From Clostridia bacterium (lineage in GTDB: Bacteria; Bacillota; Clostridia; Lachnospirales; Anaerotignaceae), in contig JAQXNZ010000150.1 of NCBI GenBank assembly GCA_029098265.1, positions 1 through 45,459 of the forward strand: a DNA stretch of 45,459 nt. The letters are read 5' to 3'. How positions within the stretch are numbered: position 1 is the stretch's first letter; every line of letters begins with the position of its first letter. The position numbers were made by a program, and so were the translations under genes. Under the pieces are notes generated by a model. The model did not search any database. It was not told where the DNA came from and saw only the letters and a list, made by a program, of their open reading frames with translations. This document shows, one piece after another, positions 1-9,178 of this stretch.

Positions 1-1
1 C

Positions 2-2425
2 CAGACCCTTACAAACAAGGAATATCATCTGCTCAGGGACAGCGCCCTTAAAATAATAAGAGCCCTTAAAATAGAAGGAGGCTGCAACGTACAGTTTGCC
101 CTTGACCCCGAGTCATTTAAATACTACCTTATCGAGGTAAACCCCCGTGTATCCCGTTCGTCAGCCCTTGCTTCAAAGGCCAGCGGATACCCCATTGCCA
201 GAGTTTCGGCTAAGATAGCTGTCGGTATGCACCTTGATGAAATACAGATAGCAAACACACCTGCCAGCTTCGAGCCTACACTGGATTATGTTGTTACAAA
301 GATGCCTCGTTTTCCCTTCGATAAGTTCACATCGGCATCAAACAAGCTCAGCACACAGATGAAGGCCACAGGCGAGGTTATGAGCATCGGCAGAACAATA
401 GAGGAAAGCCTGCTGAAAGCCGTACGTTCACTGGAAATAGGCGTTTGCCACCTTTACATGCCTAAGTTTGACAGCATGTCAAAGGAAGAGCTTATGAAGT
501 ATATCACAATAGGAACAGACGACAGGATTTATGCCATTGCAAAGCTTATGAGAGAGGGCATTGACCCCGGAATGATATGCAATGCAACACAGATAGACAT
601 GCTGTTCCTTGAAAAGATAAAGAATATCGTTGATTTTGAAAAGGTAGTAGCTGAAAATAAGGGCAATACGGACATTCTTTTCAAGGCCAAGAAAATGGGC
701 TTCTCGGACAAATATATCGGTATTCTCTGGGGAATGAGCGACACAGAGATTTATAATCTCAGAAAAGAGAACAATATGTTCCCTGTATATAAAATGATTG
801 ATACATGCGCTTCGGAGTTTGACAGCTATATCCCTTACTTCTACTCAACGTACGAGGAAGAAAACGAGTCCAAGGTAAGCGACAAGAAGAAAATAGTAGT
901 TCTCGGCTCAGGCCCTATCCGTATCGGTCAGGGCGTAGAGTTTGACTACTCAACGGTACATGCGGTTAAGACTATCAAGGCCAATGGCTTTGAGGCTATT
1001 ATCATAAACAATAACCCTGAGACGGTTTCAACAGACTATACAACCAGCGATAAGCTCTATTTTGAACCCCTTACACCCGAGGACGTTATGAACGTAATTG
1101 AGCTTGAAAAGCCCATCGGCGTTATTGCCAGTCTCGGCGGACAGACAGCCATAAACCTTGCAGAGCCCCTTATGGAAAGAGGAGTAAAAATAATCGGTAC
1201 CGACAGCGAGGCCATTGAGAGAGCGGAAAACAGAGACGCTTTCGAAAAGGTAATGACAGAGCTCAACATACCTCAGCCCAAGGGTGTTGCGGTAACAAGC
1301 CTTGAGGCAGGATTTAAGGCTGCTGAGGAAATAGGTTATCCTGTTCTTGTACGTCCCAGCTATGTACTCGGCGGACGTGCCATGCAGATAGTTTCCAAGG
1401 AGGAGGACTTAAGGGAATACCTTAAGACAGCCGTTGAGGTAAACGAGGACCAGCCCGTACTTGTTGATAAGTACATTGTCGGCAAGGAGTTGGAGGTTGA
1501 CGCCATCTGTGACGGAACAGATGTATTTATCCCCGGCATCATGGAGCTTGTTGAAAGAACAGGTATCCATTCGGGAGACAGTATAAGTGTATATCCTACC
1601 TTCAGCGTATCCCAGAAGGCAAAGGATAAGATAATCGAATATACAAGAAAGCTCGGTCTCGGCATCGGAATTGTGGGACTTTATAACATACAGTTCATCG
1701 TGGACAAGAACGAAGATGTATATGTAATCGAGGTAAATCCCCGTTCATCAAGAACAGTTCCTTTCCTTTCCAAGGCAACGGGATATTTCCTTGCGGATAT
1801 AGCAACGCTTGTTATACTGGGTGTAAGCCTTAAGAAACAGGGCTTCACACAGCTTTACGCTGAGGAAAAGAAAACATGGTATGTTAAGGCACCTGCCTTC
1901 TCATTCTCAAAAATAAGCGGTCTTGACGCCTACCTTTCACCTGAAATGAAATCAACGGGTGAGGCCATAGGCTATGATGAAAAGCTTACAAGAGCCATGT
2001 ATAAGGCGCTCCAGGCTTCGGGCATAACCCTTACCGACCACGGCACAGTGCTTGTTACAGTTGCCGATGAGGATAAAGCCGAGACATTCCCTCTTGTAAA
2101 GAGATTCTATAAGCTGGGCTTCAATATCGTAGCTACGGAGATGACAGCCGAATATCTCAAAGAGAGAGGCATAAGAACAAGAGTATACGGCAAGATATGC
2201 GAAGGCCATGATGAGATACTCAGAGACATCAGAAGCGGAAAGATAAATTATGTCATCAATACAAGGGCTATACTTTCGGGCAAGCATTACGAGGACGGAT
2301 ATATTATAAGAAGATGTGCTGTTGAAAACAATGCGACAATGTTCACATCGCTTGATACCGTAAGAATGCTCCTTGAGGTTCTTGAGGAAATGACAATCGG
2401 TATTTCTACAATAGACGGAAAATAA
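2..2425 (+). CDS. carB: carbamoyl-phosphate synthase large subunit (5' end cut by window)
   Basis: Makes carbamoyl phosphate from bicarbonate, two ATP and ammonia channelled from the small subunit CarA, feeding pyrimidine and arginine synthesis in the cytoplasm. The frame is open from base 2, so the start lies outside; about 807 of the family's usual ~1,070 residues are visible. The first visible residues finish the first ATP-grasp half ([16 protein letters not shown]). The oligomerisation region follows, then the second carboxyphosphate/carbamate half ([10 protein letters not shown] near visible residue 302, [12 protein letters not shown] near 577). The last ~140 residues are the MGS-like allosteric domain. 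It ends at TAA and is followed at once by a strong terminator, so it is the last gene of its unit; carA is probably upstream, outside the window. No frameshift seen. Confidence 0.97.
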   Translation, partial: QTLTNKEYHLLRDSALKIIRALKIEGGCNVQFALDPESFKYYLIEVNPRVSRSSALASKASGYPIARVSAKIAVGMHLDEIQIANTPASFEPTLDYVVTKMPRFPFDKFTSASNKLSTQMKATGEVMSIGRTIEESLLKAVRSLEIGVCHLYMPKFDSMSKEELMKYITIGTDDRIYAIAKLMREGIDPGMICNATQIDMLFLEKIKNIVDFEKVVAENKGNTDILFKAKKMGFSDKYIGILWGMSDTEIYNLRKENNMFPVYKMIDTCASEFDSYIPYFYSTYEEENESKVSDKKKIVVLGSGPIRIGQGVEFDYSTVHAVKTIKANGFEAIIINNNPETVSTDYTTSDKLYFEPLTPEDVMNVIELEKPIGVIASLGGQTAINLAEPLMERGVKIIGTDSEAIERAENRDAFEKVMTELNIPQPKGVAVTSLEAGFKAAEEIGYPVLVRPSYVLGGRAMQIVSKEEDLREYLKTAVEVNEDQPVLVDKYIVGKELEVDAICDGTDVFIPGIMELVERTGIHSGDSISVYPTFSVSQKAKDKIIEYTRKLGLGIGIVGLYNIQFIVDKNEDVYVIEVNPRSSRTVPFLSKATGYFLADIATLVILGVSLKKQGFTQLYAEEKKTWYVKAPAFSFSKISGLDAYLSPEMKSTGEAIGYDEKLTRAMYKALQASGITLTDHGTVLVTVADEDKAETFPLVKRFYKLGFNIVATEMTAEYLKERGIRTRVYGKICEGHDEILRDIRSGKINYVINTRAILSGKHYEDGYIIRRCAVENNATMFTSLDTVRMLLEVLEEMTIGISTIDGK

Positions 2426-2431
2426 TTACTA

Positions 2432-2459
2432 CGGGAAGGCAGGCTGCCTTCCCGTTTTT
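2432..2459 (+). terminator. intrinsic terminator of carB
   Basis: A perfect 10-bp GC-rich stem (CGGGAAGGCA / TGCCTTCCCG) with a 3-nt loop is followed by a T run, six bases after the carB stop codon. Confidence 0.93.
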
Positions 2460-2500
2460 AACGATATTGGCCTGCAACACTGTTAAAGACGTTGATTTTA

Positions 2501-2509
2501 TGATATACT
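2501..2509 (+). promoter_or_regulatory. extended -10 promoter of the phosphatase gene
   Basis: TGA-TATACT is an extended -10 element 32 bp before the likely ATG. The region 17 bp upstream (TGTTAA) is a poor -35, so the TG extension would carry recognition. Confidence 0.45.
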
Positions 2510-2540
2510 GTATTAAATAAATATAAAGAGGTACTGAGTG

Positions 2541-3272
2541 ATGCAGATTAAAAGATTCAGGTTTAATAAAGCTATAAATTTCCGTGACATGGGCGGAGTA
2601 TTTTCAGAAAACGGAAAGCTTGTGGGATGGAACAGGCTGTATAGGAGCGATAAATTCAACGGAACTATGTCGGAAGAATGGGACTTAATGCGAAGGGTTG
2701 GAATAAATATAATACTTGATATACGCTCAGGTGATGAAGTGAAAACAAGCCCTGATAACTGTCCGGAAGATTTCAGATATATACATTTGCCTCTTGTGGA
2801 GGAAAATCTGTCGTTTTTTAATATTTCAAGCCCTGACATGCAGGCTTTTGCCAAAAGTGTAGAGGACGGCTACAAAAATATGGTTATTGCCCACGGCGAT
2901 AAAATTGCGGAAATTGTAAATGCAATAGCCGATTTGACCGAGGAGGGGGCTGTTGTATTTCACTGCACCTCGGGAAAGGACAGAACGGGCATTGTTGCGG
3001 CTGTAATATATCGTCTTTTGGGTGTGTGCACAGAGGATATAGTGGCGGACTACCAGACCAGCTATACATATAATAAAAAGGCGTCGGATAAGTTTATGAA
3101 TGAGCATCCGCAGTTCAGACAGTACAGAAATGTGGTTCTGTCAGAGGCAGAAAATATGTATGCGGTGCTGAATCTCTTTGATGAGCTTGATTTGGAAAGC
3201 TATCTTATATCAAAGGGTGCAAATAAAGAAAAGCTTGAGAAGCTGAGAAGAAACATGCTTGTTGAGCTGTAA
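2541..3272 (+). CDS. tyrosine-protein phosphatase (dual-specificity-like)
   Basis: A 243-residue cytoplasmic protein of the Y_phosphatase3 type (Listeria LipA/Lmo1800-like), expected to hydrolyse phosphotyrosine or phosphoinositides. It begins with the conserved INFRDMGG segment. It carries the CX5R catalytic loop as HCTSGKDRTG near residue 145, with Cys as nucleophile and Arg binding phosphate; an upstream Asp would be the general acid. The ATG at 2541 is preferred because AGAGG (2527-2531) lies 9 nt upstream; an in-frame GTG at 2538 is also possible. It stands alone between the carB terminator and a long convergent gap. Its substrate cannot be read from the sequence. Confidence 0.87.
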   Translation: MQIKRFRFNKAINFRDMGGVFSENGKLVGWNRLYRSDKFNGTMSEEWDLMRRVGINIILDIRSGDEVKTSPDNCPEDFRYIHLPLVEENLSFFNISSPDMQAFAKSVEDGYKNMVIAHGDKIAEIVNAIADLTEEGAVVFHCTSGKDRTGIVAAVIYRLLGVCTEDIVADYQTSYTYNKKASDKFMNEHPQFRQYRNVVLSEAENMYAVLNLFDELDLESYLISKGANKEKLEKLRRNMLVEL

Positions 3273-3497
3273 ATCTGATTGTGATATGGCACAAAACAAA
3301 GATATGGTTTTTGGGCTTAATAAACAGAACAATGTAATGACAAACCAACAAAAAACAAAAAATAAACAAAAACTTATAATTTCATTAGAAATTTTAATGT
3401 AAATAGCTGAAACTGGTAAAACGGGCACTTAATATATTGACTTTTTTCATCGCAGGCTGTAAAATACAAACATAAATTAAATAAACAAAGAGATTGC

Positions 3498-3531
3498 AAA
3501 GGCGCAAATCATTGATTGATTTGACGCCTTT
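3498..3531 (+). terminator. hairpin, possible late terminator
   Basis: AAAGGCG pairs with CGCCTTT (3498-3504/3525-3531) and AAATCA with TGATTT (3506-3511/3517-3522), separated by a small internal loop and followed by T-rich sequence. It lies ~225 nt after the phosphatase stop, far for a simple terminator, so it may belong to the repeat region. Confidence 0.45.
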
Positions 3532-3551
3532 TTGCATATAAGCTTTACATT

Positions 3552-3734
3552 GACATCAAGAGCTTGACATTAAAAATTCCACCAAAAGTACAACACCAGG
3601 TTCAGACATCAAAGTTACATCATGCGGGACATCAAAGACGACATAATATTTTCAGACATCATTGGGGACATCAGGTAACAAGCATAGCAAAATTCACGAA
3701 ACAGACATCAGGATTTACATCACGAATGACATCA
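3552..3734. repeat. degenerate GACATCA heptamer array
   Basis: Seven exact GACATCA copies start at 3552, 3605, 3628, 3655, 3667, 3704 and 3728. Variants TACATCA (3616, 3716), GACATTA (3566) and GACATAA (3640) fill gaps. Most neighbouring starts are 11-12 nt apart. Two ~35-nt blocks (3603-3637 and 3702-3737) are near copies of each other, each with the order GACATCA, TACATCA, GACATCA. The array sits in the convergent gap between the phosphatase and aroF genes. It has no CRISPR-like repeat/spacer structure. Function unknown; it could be a protein-binding array or the remains of a repetitive coding sequence. Confidence 0.7.
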
Positions 3735-3767
3735 AGGTACTTTTCATCATCGTTATTGACAAAGCTA

Positions 3768-3856
3768 TAAAAGCATACGGCACAACATAACCTTTTGATA
3801 CTGCCAATATATCTTTCACAAAAATGGTTTTTCTCCTAAATAGCCGTATGCTTTTA
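3768..3856. repeat. 14-bp inverted repeat enclosing 61 bp
   Basis: TAAAAGCATACGGC (3768-3781) and its exact reverse complement (3843-3856) flank 61 bp of AT-rich DNA. On the minus strand the interior contains an AGGAG box but no convincing long reading frame. The arms resemble the ends of a very small MITE-like element or a long RNA hairpin; no target-site duplication was recognised. Confidence 0.5.
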
Positions 3857-3860
3857 ATAT

Positions 3861-3892
3861 ATAAGCCGTACAACATTGAGTGTACGGCTTAT
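3861..3892 (-). terminator. hairpin downstream of aroF, probable terminator
   Basis: A perfect 12-bp stem (ATAAGCCGTACA / TGTACGGCTTAT) with an 8-nt loop lies 19 nt beyond the aroF stop codon. The following bases on the minus strand are AT-rich rather than a clean T run, so termination may be partial. Confidence 0.6.
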
Positions 3893-3911
3893 ATGTTTAT
3901 TATGTTTATCA

Positions 3912-4940
3912 TCAGCAGTTTTCTGCGATATAGTGAATAAGCTTTTCTGTATCGTTCCAGCCGAGGCAGGCGTCTGTGATGGATTTTCCGTAAATATGGT
4001 CCTCTATCTTGCAGCTGCCTTCTTCGATGAAGCTCTCAATCATAACGCCCTTGACAATCTTATGAAGGTCGCTGTTACGGGTTCTGTTATGAAGTATTTC
4101 CGCAACTATTCTGGGCTGTTCATAGAACTTCTTGCCCGAATTGGAGTGGTTGGCATCGCAGATTACAGCAGGGTATTTAAGATTTCTGTCAAGATACTCC
4201 TCGGTAAGCGATAAGAGGTCTTCATAGTGATAGTTGGCATGGGTTTTGCCGTATTTATCAACAGAGCCTCTGATTATGGCATGGGCATAGGGATTTCCGT
4301 TTGTGCTGACCTCATGGTCTCGGTAAAGGAAGGTATGCTCATGGTGTGCGGCGTGGATAGAGTTAAGCATCACGGAGAAGTCGCCGCTGGTGGGGTTTTT
4401 CATACCGACGGGCTGGTCAATGCCGCTGGCAACAAGTCTATGCTGCTGGTTCTCTACAGAACGGGCGCCGATTGTGATATATCCGAGAAAATCGTCAACA
4501 TAGACAAGGTTTTCGGGATAAAGCATTTCGTCGGCAGCCGTAAGATGTGACTCTGTAAGTGCTCTGATATGCATTTTGCGCAGAGCGATAATGCCGGCAT
4601 ATATGTTTGTGGCCTTTTCCGGGTCGGGCTGATGAAGCATGCCTTTGTAGCCGTCGCCTGTTGTTCTGGGTTTATTAGTATAAATTCTGGGAATAATAAA
4701 GACTTTGTCCTTAACCTCTTCATTTACCTTTGCGAGGCGGGATATATAGTCGCAAACGGCGTCCTCGTCACTGGCGGAACAGGGGCCTACAACAACTACA
4801 AACTTGTCTTCTTTTCCCGAAATGATGTCCTTGAGCTCTTCATCACGCTTGGCTTTTATGCCTGCGAGATGTCGGGGAAAGGGCACTTCGTCCTTCACTT
4901 CATCGGGGGAAGGAATATTCTGCTCATTGATGAAACTCAT
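3912..4940 (-). CDS. aroF: 3-deoxy-7-phosphoheptulonate (DAHP) synthase, class I
   Basis: First committed enzyme of the shikimate pathway, condensing phosphoenolpyruvate and erythrose 4-phosphate in the cytoplasm. The 342 residues match the full length of the AroF/AroG/AroH family. Family signatures visible are VVGPCSASD, PRIYTNKPRTT, GARSVENQQHR, GMKNPTSGD and CDANHSNSGK, which include the PEP-, metal- and substrate-binding regions. The start is the ATG at 4940, with an AAGGAG-type site upstream. It is divergent from trpS, which is aromatic-amino-acid related. Which amino acid inhibits it cannot be told by eye; the aroF symbol stands for the family rather than tyrosine sensitivity. Confidence 0.95.
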   Translation of the reverse strand: MSFINEQNIPSPDEVKDEVPFPRHLAGIKAKRDEELKDIISGKEDKFVVVVGPCSASDEDAVCDYISRLAKVNEEVKDKVFIIPRIYTNKPRTTGDGYKGMLHQPDPEKATNIYAGIIALRKMHIRALTESHLTAADEMLYPENLVYVDDFLGYITIGARSVENQQHRLVASGIDQPVGMKNPTSGDFSVMLNSIHAAHHEHTFLYRDHEVSTNGNPYAHAIIRGSVDKYGKTHANYHYEDLLSLTEEYLDRNLKYPAVICDANHSNSGKKFYEQPRIVAEILHNRTRNSDLHKIVKGVMIESFIEEGSCKIEDHIYGKSITDACLGWNDTEKLIHYIAENC

Positions 4941-5009
4941 TTTAATATGCTCCTTTCTAGAGTTTTACCCACTTAATGGGACTTTAGCGCTTTAAATTGC
5001 ACAAGAGTA

Positions 5010-5038
5010 ATTCTACTATAAAAACAATATATAATCAA
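5010..5038 (-). promoter_or_regulatory. aroF promoter
   Basis: On the minus strand TTGATT-N17-TAGAAT fits a vegetative sigma promoter about 70 bp upstream of the aroF start. The short leader contains a small CCCA/TGGG hairpin but no T-box or known riboswitch that I can see. Confidence 0.6.
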
Positions 5039-5097
5039 GTATTTATGACAGTACATGCGTCTTTTAGACTGCCTGCAGCATACAGACAAGAAATTAC

Positions 5098-5126
5098 TTG
5101 AATATGATATTAATACATAGTATACT
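5098..5126 (+). promoter_or_regulatory. trpS promoter
   Basis: TTGAAT-N17-TATACT lies 55 bp before the trpS ATG. The leader is too short for a T-box. Confidence 0.75.
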
Positions 5127-5180
5127 TATAAAGAATTTAATTGTAAATAACTAATTTATTATATGAAAAGAGGAAATATT

Positions 5181-6185
5181 ATGGCTGATGAAAAAAAGAC
5201 TATTTTCAGCGGAATGCAGCCCTCGGGCTATATAACACTGGGCAACTATCTCGGAGCTCTCAGAAACTGGACAAAGCTTCAGGACGAATATAACTGTCTC
5301 TACTGCATAGTTGACATGCACGCCATTACGGTGAGACAGGATCCCGTAAAGCTCAGACAGCAGGCTAGAAAACTGCTTATACAGTATATTGCTTCGGGAC
5401 TTGACCCCGAAAAGAATATTATTTATTATCAGTCCCATGTGCCTCAGCATGCAGAGCTTGGCTGGGTTCTTAACTGCTTCACATACATGGGCGAGCTTAA
5501 CAGAATGACGCAGTTCAAAGAAAAATCTGCAAAGCATACCGATAATATCAATGCGGGACTCTTTACATATCCCGTGCTTATGGCTGCGGATATACTGCTT
5601 TATCAGGCCGACCTTGTGCCCGTAGGTGAGGATCAGAGACAGCATCTGGAAATAACAAGGGATATTGCGACAAGATTTAATTCTATTTACGGCGATGTAT
5701 TTACAATTCCCGAGGCATATATCGGCAAGGTAGGCGCAAGGGTAATGGCTCTTCAGGATCCCACAAAGAAAATGTCAAAGTCCGATGAGAATAAAAACAA
5801 CTCCATTGCCCTGCTTGATGAGCCCGGCGTAATAATGAGCAAGATTAAAAAGGCTGTTACCGACTCCGATAATGAGGTTAGACACGGCGAGGATAAACCC
5901 GGTGTTACAAACCTGCTGAATATCTACTGTGCAGTTACAGACAAGACTATGGAAGAAGCCGAAAGAGAATTTGCAGGAAGCAACTACGGACAGTTCAAGA
6001 CAGCAGTCGGCGAAGCAGTTGTTGCATCTCTTGAGCCCATCCAGGCAAAGGCTAAGGAGCTTGAACAGAACAAGGACTATATTGATTCTATCATAAAGAA
6101 TAACGCCGAGAGAGCCCAGAGAATAGCCAACAGAACACTCACTAAGGTTCACAGAAAGATTGGCTTCCCTGACAGAATAAGATAA
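5181..6185 (+). CDS. trpS: tryptophanyl-tRNA synthetase
   Basis: Charges tRNA-Trp with tryptophan; class Ic aminoacyl-tRNA synthetase, normally a homodimer. At 334 residues it is the normal bacterial length. The N-terminal GMQPSGYITLGNYLG contains the HIGH-like signature, and KKMSKSDENKN near residue 197 is the KMSKS loop that binds ATP. VDMHAIT and GEDQRQHLE are also typical of TrpRS. The ATG at 5181 is chosen because AGAGG (5169-5173) lies 7 nt upstream; the upstream in-frame ATG at 5163 has no such site. It is followed by a perfect 16-bp terminator. Confidence 0.97.
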   Translation: MADEKKTIFSGMQPSGYITLGNYLGALRNWTKLQDEYNCLYCIVDMHAITVRQDPVKLRQQARKLLIQYIASGLDPEKNIIYYQSHVPQHAELGWVLNCFTYMGELNRMTQFKEKSAKHTDNINAGLFTYPVLMAADILLYQADLVPVGEDQRQHLEITRDIATRFNSIYGDVFTIPEAYIGKVGARVMALQDPTKKMSKSDENKNNSIALLDEPGVIMSKIKKAVTDSDNEVRHGEDKPGVTNLLNIYCAVTDKTMEEAEREFAGSNYGQFKTAVGEAVVASLEPIQAKAKELEQNKDYIDSIIKNNAERAQRIANRTLTKVHRKIGFPDRIR

Positions 6186-6201
6186 TTTAACAAGATATGA
6201 T

Positions 6202-6236
6202 AAAAGCCTCTGCGGTTAAGAACCGCAGAGGCTTTT
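6202..6236. terminator. bidirectional terminator between trpS and the MATE gene
   Basis: A perfect 16-bp stem begins AAAAGCCTCTG and ends CAGAGGCTTTT, with a 3-nt loop. The A run on one side and T run on the other allow it to end transcription from both converging genes. Confidence 0.93.
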
Positions 6237-6268
6237 GATAAATGACTTCTATTTAATTTCACCGAGTA

Positions 6269-7627
6269 TTAAACATTTGCTTCGTCTCCGGAAGGCAATT
6301 TCCCTCTTACTCTGCGGAAGCAGATTAGAAGAGCGGCCAGTGTAAGTATCCATGAAATAGGATAGGATATATACATTATGAACTGTGTCGGTATTGCTCT
6401 GAACACAAAGGATATCCAAAGCACCCTGAACAGGCATGCACCCAGCAGAGATATAATTGTCGGTTCCGTTGAGTGTCCGAGCCCCCTGAGTACAAAGGCT
6501 ACAACGTCCATAATTCCGCATAAGGCGTATGTTGTGCTTATTATTGAAAGACGGTATACACCGTGCACTATAACCTCAGGGTCGCTGTTATATATTCCGA
6601 TGAGTGTATCGCCGATAAGATAAGCGCCCATTCCCATTATCAGACCGACTATGGTTGTGAACAGAATACAGCGTACAAATATTTTATCTATTCTCTTGAA
6701 CTTCCTTGCACCGAAATTTTGTCCCGTAAAGCTCATGGCTGTCTGTGCCACAGCGTTCATGGACATATATACAAAGCCCTCCACACTGCTGGCGGCGGAA
6801 CTTCCTGCAACTACCGTTGAGCCAAAGGAGTTTATTGATGACTGTATCTGTACGTTTGAAATATTGAAAACGACACTTTGCAGACCTGAGGCAACTCCTA
6901 TTTTCAATATTTGTGAAAGCCTGCTTTTGTGTATTTTTATCTGCTTCGGATTGATATGCACAGCTATATCCGCATGGACAAGGTACCATATTATAAGCGA
7001 CGCCGAAAGATACTGAGAAATAATTGTTGCAAGGGCAACACCGGCCACATCTATTTTTAATACTACTACAAACAGTATGTTTAGCATTACGTTAAGCACT
7101 CCCGACACCGACAGATAGAGCAGGGGACGTTTTGTATCGCCTGCGGCCCTCATTATTGCGGCTCCGAAATTATACAGCATAAACGCAGGCATTCCGCAGA
7201 AATATATGCGCATGTATAATACTGCCTTGTCTATAATGTCATCGGGGGTACCCATGAGCGTAAGCATGGGTCTTGCCACTATCTCACCGAGAAATACCAT
7301 TATTATGCCGCAGCATACGGCCGTTGCTATTGCGGTATGGGCTGTTTCACTTATGGCCTTTTTGTCGTCTGCGCCGTAGAAGTGGGCTGCAATTACATTT
7401 GCACCGATAGAAAGACCTATAAAAAAGTTTACAAGGAGGTTAATAAGTGATGTGGTTGACCCTACCGCCGCAAGGGACAGGCTGCCGGCATAACGTCCGA
7501 CTACGACAACATCCGCTGCATTAAACAGCAGCTGAAGTATGTTGGACAATATAAGAGGAAAGGCAAACATAAGTATTTTGGGAAGTATTGCTCCCTCACA
7601 CATATTTATTTCGTTGGATTTACTCAC
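6269..7627 (-). CDS. MATE-family multidrug/sodium antiporter
   Basis: A 452-residue inner-membrane exporter with about twelve hydrophobic segments in two pseudo-repeats, as usual for MatE transporters that expel drugs or metabolites against Na+ or H+. The N-terminal PLILSNILQLLFNAADVVVVGRYAG segment (broken here as PLILSNILQLLFNAAD + VVVVGRYAG) and the later VVAGSSAASSVEGF and FTGQNFGA stretches are characteristic. Start is GTG at 7627, behind a GGGGGG-type ribosome site. It is monocistronic, with a palindrome over its promoter. Substrate unknown. Confidence 0.92.
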   Translation of the reverse strand: MSKSNEINMCEGAILPKILMFAFPLILSNILQLLFNAADVVVVGRYAGSLSLAAVGSTTSLINLLVNFFIGLSIGANVIAAHFYGADDKKAISETAHTAIATAVCCGIIMVFLGEIVARPMLTLMGTPDDIIDKAVLYMRIYFCGMPAFMLYNFGAAIMRAAGDTKRPLLYLSVSGVLNVMLNILFVVVLKIDVAGVALATIISQYLSASLIIWYLVHADIAVHINPKQIKIHKSRLSQILKIGVASGLQSVVFNISNVQIQSSINSFGSTVVAGSSAASSVEGFVYMSMNAVAQTAMSFTGQNFGARKFKRIDKIFVRCILFTTIVGLIMGMGAYLIGDTLIGIYNSDPEVIVHGVYRLSIISTTYALCGIMDVVAFVLRGLGHSTEPTIISLLGACLFRVLWISFVFRAIPTQFIMYISYPISWILTLAALLICFRRVRGKLPSGDEANV

Positions 7628-7703
7628 AAATATTCCCCCCGCTTTTATTATATAGACCTACTGTGATATGTTTTTTCGGCAATAAAATAAATTTCACTAC
7701 GAG

Positions 7704-7739
7704 ATTATATATTATGCTTGTTTTGTTGAAAATTCAACA
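7704..7739 (-). promoter_or_regulatory. MATE promoter with overlapping palindrome
   Basis: On the minus strand TTTTCA-N17-TATAAT (7732-7704) precedes the MATE gene. A palindrome with 7-bp arms, TGTTGAA-AA-TTCAACA at 7724-7739, covers the -35 element. This is the usual placement of an operator for a dimeric repressor. Confidence 0.5.
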
Positions 7740-7759
7740 TATTTTTTCTTTTTTGGGCT

Positions 7760-8932
7760 TCAATTCGATTTTTTGTCAGAAGTTATGCTTTTTTTCAGGT
7801 CATCGGGGCCCGGAAGAACCACTTTGAACAGATTTTTTTTGATAAGGTTGATATATTTTACCTTAAGTCCGTACTTTTCAAAGCTGTCATTTAGTGTTCT
7901 TATACCAATAGGGCTGTTTAAAAATCTGTCTTTGCGGTCTGTCAGCAGAAGCCTGTGATAAAGCCAGCTGTTGCGCCTGGGCGGATTAATGTCATTTTCC
8001 ATATTTACAGCGCCGTCCGTATTCCATATTGCACCGGGATTTGTTATTTCTATGCTGGTGCGGCGTATCACTACGACAGTCTCCCTTGTGGCGTCCCAAT
8101 AGTCCCTGTGGACAACGGCATTGTAAAGGGCTTCGTATATTGCGTCTACGGGATAGTCGGCCAGCATAGGCATATCGGCTATGAAACGCTCAATGTCATC
8201 AAGTATTGTGGGAATATTGCCTTCAAAAAGCTCAACCCTGCCGTTGTATTCGACCCTTATGCCGACAGAGGGCAGAAAGCGCTGAGGACTTTTGCCGAAT
8301 ACAAGCAGGCCTCCGGCTGTGGGTGAGTATTCCTTGGTTTCGCTGTTGTAGGCTATAAAGCCCATGCTTTCAAGTATAAGTAGGGCAGACTGCTCGTTTT
8401 TAAAACGGCAGAGTATATATTTTTCAAGCATATCACTGTCCAAATCTTCTATAGAAGCAAGGCGGACGGGAGTAGTCTCATAGCAGAGAAGGCCGCTGTC
8501 CTGCATCATTGACGCTATTTCTCCTCTGCGTGCGATATCCGTTGTGGAGCCTCTGCGTATATAAAAGGTGCCTGTCTGAAGTATCTGATGAGGTCGTTGA
8601 CTGCTTTTGAAAATAGTAAGCACAATTATTTTTTTACCTTTATATATAATCTCCTCATATCTTACGGGAACGGGCGGATCACATCTGGTGCTTATAACCT
8701 GAAATACGGTTTCCTCGGAAGGGTGCTTTCCGCTTATGCCGATGACTTCCCTTGTCTTATCGGCTACACCGAATACAAGATAGCCCCTTCCGCCCTTTGT
8801 ATTTGCTATTGCAGTAACATCCTTAACAAATTCCTTTTTCTTTGTTTCGGTATCAAGATTAAACTCCTGCTTGTAGTCCAGTTTTTCGCCTTCGCCCATG
8901 CGGAGCAGTTCTTCCAACTTTTGAATGGTCAT
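7760..8932 (-). CDS. AlbA_2 (Schlafen-like) domain protein with C-terminal HATPase_c_4 domain
   Basis: A 390-residue cytoplasmic protein of the widespread 'putative DNA-binding/ATP-binding' family. The N-terminal ~120 residues are an AlbA_2 domain, also found in Schlafen proteins (GEGEKLDYKQEF, TKGGRGYLVFGV). The C-terminal half has the GHKL-like ATPase signature ALYNAVVHRDYWD near residue 262 and a later VRTLN-type motif (GIRTLND). Such proteins are usually called transcriptional regulators, but the role is not established. The ATG at 8932 is preferred because GGAGG lies 8 nt upstream; a longer TTG form would start inside that site. No phage or toxin genes are next to it. Confidence 0.8.
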   Translation of the reverse strand: MTIQKLEELLRMGEGEKLDYKQEFNLDTETKKKEFVKDVTAIANTKGGRGYLVFGVADKTREVIGISGKHPSEETVFQVISTRCDPPVPVRYEEIIYKGKKIIVLTIFKSSQRPHQILQTGTFYIRRGSTTDIARRGEIASMMQDSGLLCYETTPVRLASIEDLDSDMLEKYILCRFKNEQSALLILESMGFIAYNSETKEYSPTAGGLLVFGKSPQRFLPSVGIRVEYNGRVELFEGNIPTILDDIERFIADMPMLADYPVDAIYEALYNAVVHRDYWDATRETVVVIRRTSIEITNPGAIWNTDGAVNMENDINPPRRNSWLYHRLLLTDRKDRFLNSPIGIRTLNDSFEKYGLKVKYINLIKKNLFKVVLPGPDDLKKSITSDKKSN

Positions 8933-9107
8933 GGCCTTTTCCTCCAAAAAAGCTTATTTGAATTTGGTTATCAACTATTAAAATTAAATTAGAATCAGTT
9001 AATTCTATTATCTGTTATGTGAAAAATAACGGTTTCCATAACAATTATAAACGCAAAATTGGTCGGAATACAATATAAATTGCAGGCGAAAAAGAGTATA
9101 AAATATA

Positions 9108-9136
9108 TTGACAAGCATACGCAACCTTTGTATAAT
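9108..9136 (+). promoter_or_regulatory. consensus promoter of the SH3-NlpC/P60 gene
   Basis: TTGACA-N17-TATAAT matches the vegetative consensus exactly, 43 bp before the start codon, so strong constitutive expression is likely. Confidence 0.9.
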
Positions 9137-9178
9137 AAAAATGTAACAAATCTGTAATAATTGTTTGGAGGACATGAT

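Noticed and set aside
3552-3734. CRISPR array
   Set aside because: The repeated unit is only 7 nt with ~5-nt gaps, degenerate, and no cas genes are present.
3564-3770. A 68-codon plus-strand frame through the GACATCA array
   Set aside because: Its His/Gln/Ser-rich composition comes from the repeat, and the repeats change frame, so it is not a working gene.
5127-5180. T-box riboswitch before trpS
   Set aside because: The predicted leader is only ~50 nt and lacks the T-box sequence and specifier stem.
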